Assembly (NCBI GenBank): GCA_913019905.1 | Contig: CAJVZD010000020.1 | Location: 28,284-92,283, forward strand | Reading direction: 5' to 3' | Source: an uncultured Cellvibrionales bacterium | Lineage (GTDB): Bacteria > Pseudomonadota > Gammaproteobacteria > Pseudomonadales > Dasaniaceae | DNA: 64,000 bases | Shown: positions 57,935-64,000 of the stretch, one piece after another | Layout: every line of letters begins with the position of its first letter | Numbering within the stretch: position 1 is the first letter of the stretch | The notes under the pieces: generated by a model | Told to the model about the DNA's origin: nothing | What the model saw: the letters and a program-made list of their open reading frames with translations, nothing else | Database searches by the model: none | Position numbers and translations under genes: made by a program

Positions 57935-60328
57935 CTATTCACCTCTCTTCAAAACTCTCTCCAGTACTAATCGGATGTCGGACTGCCGAACAGGTTTCAC
58001 CATCACATCACTCATACCAACATCCGTACATTGCCGACGCACCTGAGAATCACTGTTTGCCGTAACTGCTACAATTGGCGTGGCGATACCCCGTTGCTTA
58101 ATCCAACGAGTCGCCGTAATACCATCCATGACGGGCATTTGGATGTCCATTAAGATCAGACTATAAACTTGATCCTCGAGGTTTTTCAGGGCTTCCTGTC
58201 CAGAGTAAGTCACGTCAACTTGACAACCCAACTGAGCCACCATGTGTTCGAGCACCTGAGCATTAACCACATTGTCCTCCACTATTAAAACGCGCCCTCT
58301 TGTCATTACTTCAGTGGGGACTAACACCAGATCTTCGTTAGAGCACTCTAGAGGAAACTTGATACGAACATGAGTACCCTCTCCCAACGCCGAATCTATC
58401 GCAAAATCTGCGGACAAGATTTCACAAAGACGATAACAAATGGTTAACCCCAAACCCAGACCTTCGGACTCACGATCTAGCCCTCGACTCACTTGAACAA
58501 ATTCGTTAAACACCGTCTTTTGCTGGTCCTGTGTCATACCACAACCGGTATCGATGACATCAACCGTTAGCCGCTCATTATCAGCATCCCAACCAACGTT
58601 AAACTCTACCTTTCCTTGAACAGTGTATTTGCATGCGTTTTCTAATACAGACCGCATTAAATGCTCAATTAAATAGGCGTCACCTCTCAAATAGATCGGT
58701 AATTTCGAAGAATCTATCGCAGAGTTTTCGCCAATAGTTTGGCAAACAAACTCTACATCCGGCTGAACCAATTCAGCTATATTACTGCAAACCTTGATGA
58801 TCAATGGTCGAATTTCAAAATCACTAACAGAAGTCTTTAAATTCAAATCATCTGTTTCTGCCAGTAATACCATGTTGTCAATTTGGGAACGGAGCCGGTG
58901 CGCGCCGTGACTAACAAAATTAATCAAATCTAGCTTATCCCACTCGTCACCACTATCATTCCATTGTTCAACCGATGAAACTATCGAATGTAACGGCGTC
59001 CTCAATTCATGGCTCACCATCCGCAGAAATTCACTTTTTTTCTTGCTGTCGCGCTCCGAAATCTCGAGAGCCTGATGTAGCTTAACATTGGCTTCTTTCT
59101 CAGTTTTCATCGCACGGTGTTCAACTTCATAAGACTGTGTTAACGCGGATTCTCTCTCTTTACGATAGATATTAATTCGGTCGGCGAGCGCTAAGGACAA
59201 CAGTAGCATATCAATTGTTTGTGCAATCAAAGTTACGATGTAGCTATTTTTGGTCAAGGGAGGGAGACCGAATAAATGCATGATAGACAATAGCATACCG
59301 AAAAATACAACGACGAAGGCAGCGACAAAAAAACGGGCCGGCTTATACCCATCATGAAGCCTGATAAGACCACAACTCAGCCCGCTAACAATCCAGATTG
59401 AACTTGTTAAGCCGAACAGCATTAAATAGACACCGGGAGAAAATAACGGGAATGTCACTGTCATTGCAAAACACCAAACAACCATTGCATACGATAAGCG
59501 ACTCAACGTTGGATTATTATCTGCAAGTTCAAGAAAATGAATGTAATAAAGCGTATTGAAAAAAATCGTGAGGAAAAAGGGCGGCAATAACAGATAATAG
59601 GAATACCACTCAAACCATTCTGCCAGTGCATTAAAAGCTGCAGACCATGCGAATACGCTAAAAAGCAAATACAAAGCGTAGTAGAGATAACTTTTGTCCT
59701 TAAGCGACCCAGCCAGGAACAGATTATAAAAAGCCAAAATAATAATCGCGCCAAAACAGCCAATAATCAAAAAGTTCTCTATCAGTGTTTCTTGTTGATA
59801 ACGCAATTTGTCGACAATTTCGAACTGCGGCAAGCCAGAGAAATACCGACTCTCGATCAACACCAGTACTTCATGCACTCGATCGCGAGGAAGCTCCAAT
59901 TCCATACCATAATGAAGGCTTTGCTCGTGCGGATAGAGATAACCACCTGTGTATTCGCGTATGTTCTGCCCGTTATACAAATAGACATGGAGACGATCAA
60001 TAACCGAGTTATAGGGATTTAACACCCATTGGTTAACATCTGTACGATTTTGCAGCTTGGCATATAACCAATAACGTCCGCCGCTTATCTGATTAACCTG
60101 GGACACAGGCTCTAATTTGGCTACAAATTCTGAAGCGGAAATTGGCGCAAGTGGGGCGAGCGTGCGATCACCCGATATATGCCCCGAATTCAGGTCTTCC
60201 TGATATAACTGTCCTCCCGCGCTTAACAAGTCAACTAAATTTGTTGGATTTTCCAGCACTACTAGACGCTCACCGTTCGCGAAAAGAGGTACAAGCAAAG
60301 AGAGGAAAACTAGAAACCATCGCAGCAT
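57935..60328 (-). CDS. 7TMR-DISM sensor hybrid histidine kinase/response regulator
   Basis: 7TMR-DISM extracellular and 7TM regions, MVSHELRTPLHSIVSSVEQ H-box, GLGLGLTICYRL, receiver LILMDIQMPVMDGITATRWI. Confidence 0.92.
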   Translation of the reverse strand: MLRWFLVFLSLLVPLFANGERLVVLENPTNLVDLLSAGGQLYQEDLNSGHISGDRTLAPLAPISASEFVAKLEPVSQVNQISGGRYWLYAKLQNRTDVNQWVLNPYNSVIDRLHVYLYNGQNIREYTGGYLYPHEQSLHYGMELELPRDRVHEVLVLIESRYFSGLPQFEIVDKLRYQQETLIENFLIIGCFGAIIILAFYNLFLAGSLKDKSYLYYALYLLFSVFAWSAAFNALAEWFEWYSYYLLLPPFFLTIFFNTLYYIHFLELADNNPTLSRLSYAMVVWCFAMTVTFPLFSPGVYLMLFGLTSSIWIVSGLSCGLIRLHDGYKPARFFVAAFVVVFFGMLLSIMHLFGLPPLTKNSYIVTLIAQTIDMLLLSLALADRINIYRKERESALTQSYEVEHRAMKTEKEANVKLHQALEISERDSKKKSEFLRMVSHELRTPLHSIVSSVEQWNDSGDEWDKLDLINFVSHGAHRLRSQIDNMVLLAETDDLNLKTSVSDFEIRPLIIKVCSNIAELVQPDVEFVCQTIGENSAIDSSKLPIYLRGDAYLIEHLMRSVLENACKYTVQGKVEFNVGWDADNERLTVDVIDTGCGMTQDQQKTVFNEFVQVSRGLDRESEGLGLGLTICYRLCEILSADFAIDSALGEGTHVRIKFPLECSNEDLVLVPTEVMTRGRVLIVEDNVVNAQVLEHMVAQLGCQVDVTYSGQEALKNLEDQVYSLILMDIQMPVMDGITATRWIKQRGIATPIVAVTANSDSQVRRQCTDVGMSDVMVKPVRQSDIRLVLERVLKRGE

Positions 60329-60999
60329 ATTTCTTCCTGTAAAATTGCAGACGTGTAACAGACAATCTTAGCACACCAAACTACTACCCGTAGCATAAGG
60401 GCTACCCCATTAATACAAGTCCTGTACTAATGTAATAGTCTCGATGCCAACAGAATGAGGACTTCAAAGGAAAACGAAACCTTTATTGAATTAACATCGA
60501 TTATGGAAAGAAACTCGCACTCTACAGATCAAAATGCACATTTTCCGCACTAATTGCTGCTTTTATGAGCAAAATTATTTCTACTTTCTTATCACACTCG
60601 CTAATGAGGCACGCCCAGTTAACACCCGTATTGTTCATCTCAAAATCGTTAAAGTCCGAATAGTTAGAGCCTGCACGTGGTCCTTTTCGCAACGATCATC
60701 CTGGTCCAGCTGGTGGCTAATTATTCAATATAAGCAGACAGAGCCTCTCACCTGTCCGAGCTCCCAGAATCCCATGGTGAAAATAAGTGGCTTCACAATT
60801 GCCGGCAATAGCTATCAGCGCAAATCGCGATAGCGCTTAGACCCGGTCCAGATTAGGTCACTAGGAATCGGGTATCTTTAATTTTGCCCATGCCATAGCG
60901 ATACTACCTCTCGCGATCAGCGTCATCATAAACTCTCACACTGCCCTACTGTCCTTTTTTCGGGATATTTCCAACAGATTATTATGAAGACGACTGCCT

Positions 61000-61464
61000 T
61001 TAAGCTCTCTCAACTTGACATTGGAAACAGTTGAATTTTGACCTGATGTGAACGTAGGCAATACTTTGATCCGACAAAATCTCACAACACTTTTCTGTTA
61101 GGGTCTTTCCTGGAACGACGTCTCCCGTATCGTATCTGATCCAGCTGTTTTCATCATAACCTCTGATAATGGCAGGTTCCAAGAATGAAAACCAAGCAGG
61201 AATCGTGCTTTTCTTATAGTGTTGGCAGCCATTTTTATGTAAAAAAATGGGGCCGGTTTCAGCATAGGGTTGCAAAGATTGAAACGGCCGATAAGATAAA
61301 ATTAACATTTCGTCGCCATCATTGATTAGTTCAAGGCAGTGGCGGCAGGGATTGGCAAGCCCTTCGGCATAGCGATGCTGAGCAGGCTGGCCGTTAGCAT
61401 CGCTACCACCGTCCCTGATTGATCTGACAAAGCTTGATTGAATTCCTTGGACGCTGAGTTTCAT
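61000..61464 (-). CDS. DUF1203 domain-containing protein
   Basis: NPCRHCLELINDGDEMLILSYRPF...PYAETGPIFLHKNGCQHY. Confidence 0.9.
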   Translation of the reverse strand: MKLSVQGIQSSFVRSIRDGGSDANGQPAQHRYAEGLANPCRHCLELINDGDEMLILSYRPFQSLQPYAETGPIFLHKNGCQHYKKSTIPAWFSFLEPAIIRGYDENSWIRYDTGDVVPGKTLTEKCCEILSDQSIAYVHIRSKFNCFQCQVERA

Positions 61465-61927
61465 ATTGATGTACTCCTTAAAAAGAATACATTTGAACAC
61501 CTCCCCCCAATAATCTCTGGCCAATTCCGGACTTCTTTTTATTGGCTGTTACAGCCATCGCAAAAGGAAAGCAGACTGTAAATTACCTAGAGAAGAAATA
61601 AGACCGAAATGTCTCATAAAAAAGTAAGGAACCTCTGGGAAAACGGTTGAACGGCGGCCCAAGACGTTTAGTATCCGGAGGGAAAGATTAGTTAGATTCT
61701 TTAGCAAGGAGGCGCTCTATCAAAAAGATTTTGACTCAATCATAACCTTGGGTTTTATTGCGCTCTTCGACTAATTTATCGTCATTGTATTTACTATATT
61801 AGAAAGACTTTTTCGAGCCGCAGGGCGGAGGAGGAATCTCACAACCAGCCTAACGGATAAGTAAAGCTGAATAGAATTGAAGAGGAATTTTCATTTTGAT
61901 ATTTTTATGAGTTCTCGAGACCAGGCA

Positions 61928-62713
61928 TCAGTCCCTCGAATACAAATTAATACGTTGTTTGGTTTGACGTAATTTTTCAAGAGTGTCGGAGGACAGACCT
62001 TTTGATACCCCGATGTAAACCGGCGAGGAAAAGCCAAAAAAGCTCGAACAAGCTATATGGCGGTAATATTTGCTATTCACATTATAAACAGAAAATATAT
62101 TAGCGACGTACGCCGCATCCGCCCGCCCGGACGCAACGAGATTTATGGTTCTATCCAAAACATCCTCTCCAAAAACAGGGGAAATTTGTTCTCCGTATTT
62201 TTTTAAGATAGGTACAGGTTCTACTCCACCAGGATAAACGGTATTTAGAAAACGCCAGTGTTTTACAGTACTGAGAAACGGGACAAAGTTTTCTTTTCGA
62301 AAACAAAGTCCGGGGATTTCAAATAGAACCGGCTCTGGCGTTAGTAGCGAGACATCATCAATACTATCGCTATATAAAGGAAAAGCCAGATCGATATTGT
62401 TTGCGATCAATGCCTGTTTTAGTCGCTTGGGGGGTAGGGTTTTAAATTTTGCAGCATACCCTGACCCTGCCTCGCGAAGCATTTTGCTTAAGTCTTCAAC
62501 GGCAGTGCCTCCTATAACTCCATTCGTGACTGTAATGAGGGGAGGATAATCAAAGACCCCGATGGTTAAGGATGAATCATCATTTGCGGCGACCTCCTGA
62601 TTGTTAGCCACCGTACTTGTGAGAGCTACGACAAGCGGCAAAATCCATCGTGTAAAGGTCCTCCTGCCCAGAAATGGATTGAATGATCTAGGCTGTGCTT
62701 GTTCAATCAACAT
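61928..62713 (-). CDS. Solitary periplasmic substrate-binding protein
   Basis: TIGVFDYPPLITVTNGVIGGTAVEDLSKMLREAGSGYAAKF, typical SBP_bac_3-like start. Confidence 0.78.
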   Translation of the reverse strand: MLIEQAQPRSFNPFLGRRTFTRWILPLVVALTSTVANNQEVAANDDSSLTIGVFDYPPLITVTNGVIGGTAVEDLSKMLREAGSGYAAKFKTLPPKRLKQALIANNIDLAFPLYSDSIDDVSLLTPEPVLFEIPGLCFRKENFVPFLSTVKHWRFLNTVYPGGVEPVPILKKYGEQISPVFGEDVLDRTINLVASGRADAAYVANIFSVYNVNSKYYRHIACSSFFGFSSPVYIGVSKGLSSDTLEKLRQTKQRINLYSRD

Positions 62714-62743
62714 ATTTTCAATACTTACCTGCTGATAGCAAAA

Positions 62744-63535
62744 TTACTGATCGCGTAAAAGGCGGTCTTTGACATCAAACCCGATAGAGAGGCTAACACC
62801 GCCTGCGAGCTCATTAAGCTTGAAGTTCTGCATTGTGAAGCCCGCCATGTTTTCTGCACTCCACGTCTCCCTGGATTTTCCAGAATTAGAAGGATTGTCT
62901 TCAATACTTCCGTGGCAACTAAGGCATTGGCGTTTGTGATAGATTGGACGCAGGGTCCTCAAAAACTTGCCCTGTCTTGATATTGTCACCTCCCGAAAAG
63001 CCTGATCTCTGGACCACCGTGAATCTTGCATTTTCTTCAATACACCTGTTTCCCATTGGTCAGGTACATTTAGCTCATTAACCAATCGGTTTTTTAGACC
63101 AACAAACTTAATTGATACCGAGTAACCCCCGTTTGAAAACCGCTGCGACAACTGAAAAGCAAAACCCGCAGGGATAAAACCCTTGAAATCAATTTCCTTA
63201 TCTAAAATTAGCGCACGATTATCATCCATGACGCCGACCATCGAATTAAGCAAATAAGCCTTGATCGGGTGATCTGCAACAGGAAACGGAGAATGATAGG
63301 TTTCCCGGTGGACATTTTTAACCTGGGCGATGAACTCATCACCGAAGAGTAAATTTTTATTCGGTTGTTTCGAATTGATAAGAGCTTGATTTCTAAAAAT
63401 ATAAATCTGCGCAGCGCCAAAAATGTTAGTAATTTCATCAGACAGTTTACGGGCCTGGTCAAGATCTAAACCGAAGCAACTGCCAGCATATAAAGTCATC
63501 AATATGAGTATTTTCGAATTCATAAAGATTTGCAC
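62744..63535 (-). CDS. Secreted Tll0287-like (DUF3365) heme-binding sensor-domain protein
   Basis: Signal peptide, CLSCHG c-type heme motif, KFLRTLRPIYHKRQCLSCHGSIEDNPS. Confidence 0.82.
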   Translation of the reverse strand: MQIFMNSKILILMTLYAGSCFGLDLDQARKLSDEITNIFGAAQIYIFRNQALINSKQPNKNLLFGDEFIAQVKNVHRETYHSPFPVADHPIKAYLLNSMVGVMDDNRALILDKEIDFKGFIPAGFAFQLSQRFSNGGYSVSIKFVGLKNRLVNELNVPDQWETGVLKKMQDSRWSRDQAFREVTISRQGKFLRTLRPIYHKRQCLSCHGSIEDNPSNSGKSRETWSAENMAGFTMQNFKLNELAGGVSLSIGFDVKDRLLRDQ

Positions 63536-64000
63536 TGTTACGCCGATCTACAAGAATCGTTCATGAGATATGTCAGCTGCAGTGATATAACACTCATGGA
63601 CTCGCGGTTAGGACATTATTTCTATTTAAAGAAGTATAGTAGAGATTGGGTAGGTCTACTTTGGTTGATATGACTGTAGCTTACAGGTGTGATTTGGATC
63701 CTCTCGGTGAGCGTTCCATTTCGAAATTTATGATAAATATCGCCGCTACGAACACATTTATTTTTTGTATTTCAGAACACTCAGGGCGTGTACATAATTC
63801 GGTGGTAGAGTTTTTCGCAATCAGCTCTGGACATAGTATATAGCGGGCAATATGGCGGACGAGGCGGGGAAAAACATGTAGCTTTAGTAAGCTCCATATA
63901 TCGTCAGCATAATCAGCATTCAATTTTATTCTTTTGATTTCAATCCACGCCCAGCAACATGCTCAAGCGTGCCGTTGTGGGCTTTGCACTGTAGCGCATC

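Noticed and set aside
1-64000. Prophage, integron, CRISPR-Cas, restriction or defence island
   Set aside because: No integrase, transposase, Cas, methylase-nuclease or phage structural proteins recognised among the ORFs.

Overview
64 kb of a Gram-negative, probably marine gammaproteobacterial chromosome. It is densely coded, with no rRNA, tRNA, CRISPR, prophage or IS transposase that I could recognise. Main blocks: (1) a catabolic-looking cluster at 1-10.6 kb (IorB/XDH-type molybdopterin subunit, epoxide-hydrolase-like protein, LLM flavin oxidoreductase, acyl-CoA-dehydrogenase-like flavoprotein, AraC and tandem-HxlR regulators, carotenoid/stilbene cleavage oxygenase, thiolase); (2) signalling genes (CheX, CheY-like, PAS-GGDEF, a CheA-like Cache kinase, MASE3 and 7TMR-DISM hybrid kinases, RegB/RegA-type pair) and five solitary periplasmic substrate-binding proteins without transporter genes; (3) an ECF sigma/ChrR locus with a divergent lipid-modification operon (NTF2-like, SDR, FAD oxidoreductase, DUF1365, Cfa-like, DUF2878, unknown, DUF3833), with two matching divergent promoter motifs between them; (4) housekeeping and accessory genes (argC, map, yfbR-like, folA, phoD-like, desaturase). 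The strongest finding is at 53418-54575. Two ORFs in the track are one reading frame interrupted by a single in-frame TGA. The TGA falls exactly at the second catalytic position of an AhpD-type CxxCxxxH motif (CFY-U-TSAH), and a hairpin compatible with a bacterial SECIS lies just downstream. This points to an alkylhydroperoxidase-like selenoprotein that standard gene calling splits. Other notable features are a 239-bp MITE-like nested palindrome with a second related copy, a heptanucleotide tandem repeat abutting a GNAT start codon, a terminator/attenuator-like leader upstream of argC, and a ParD-like/Map translationally coupled pair.
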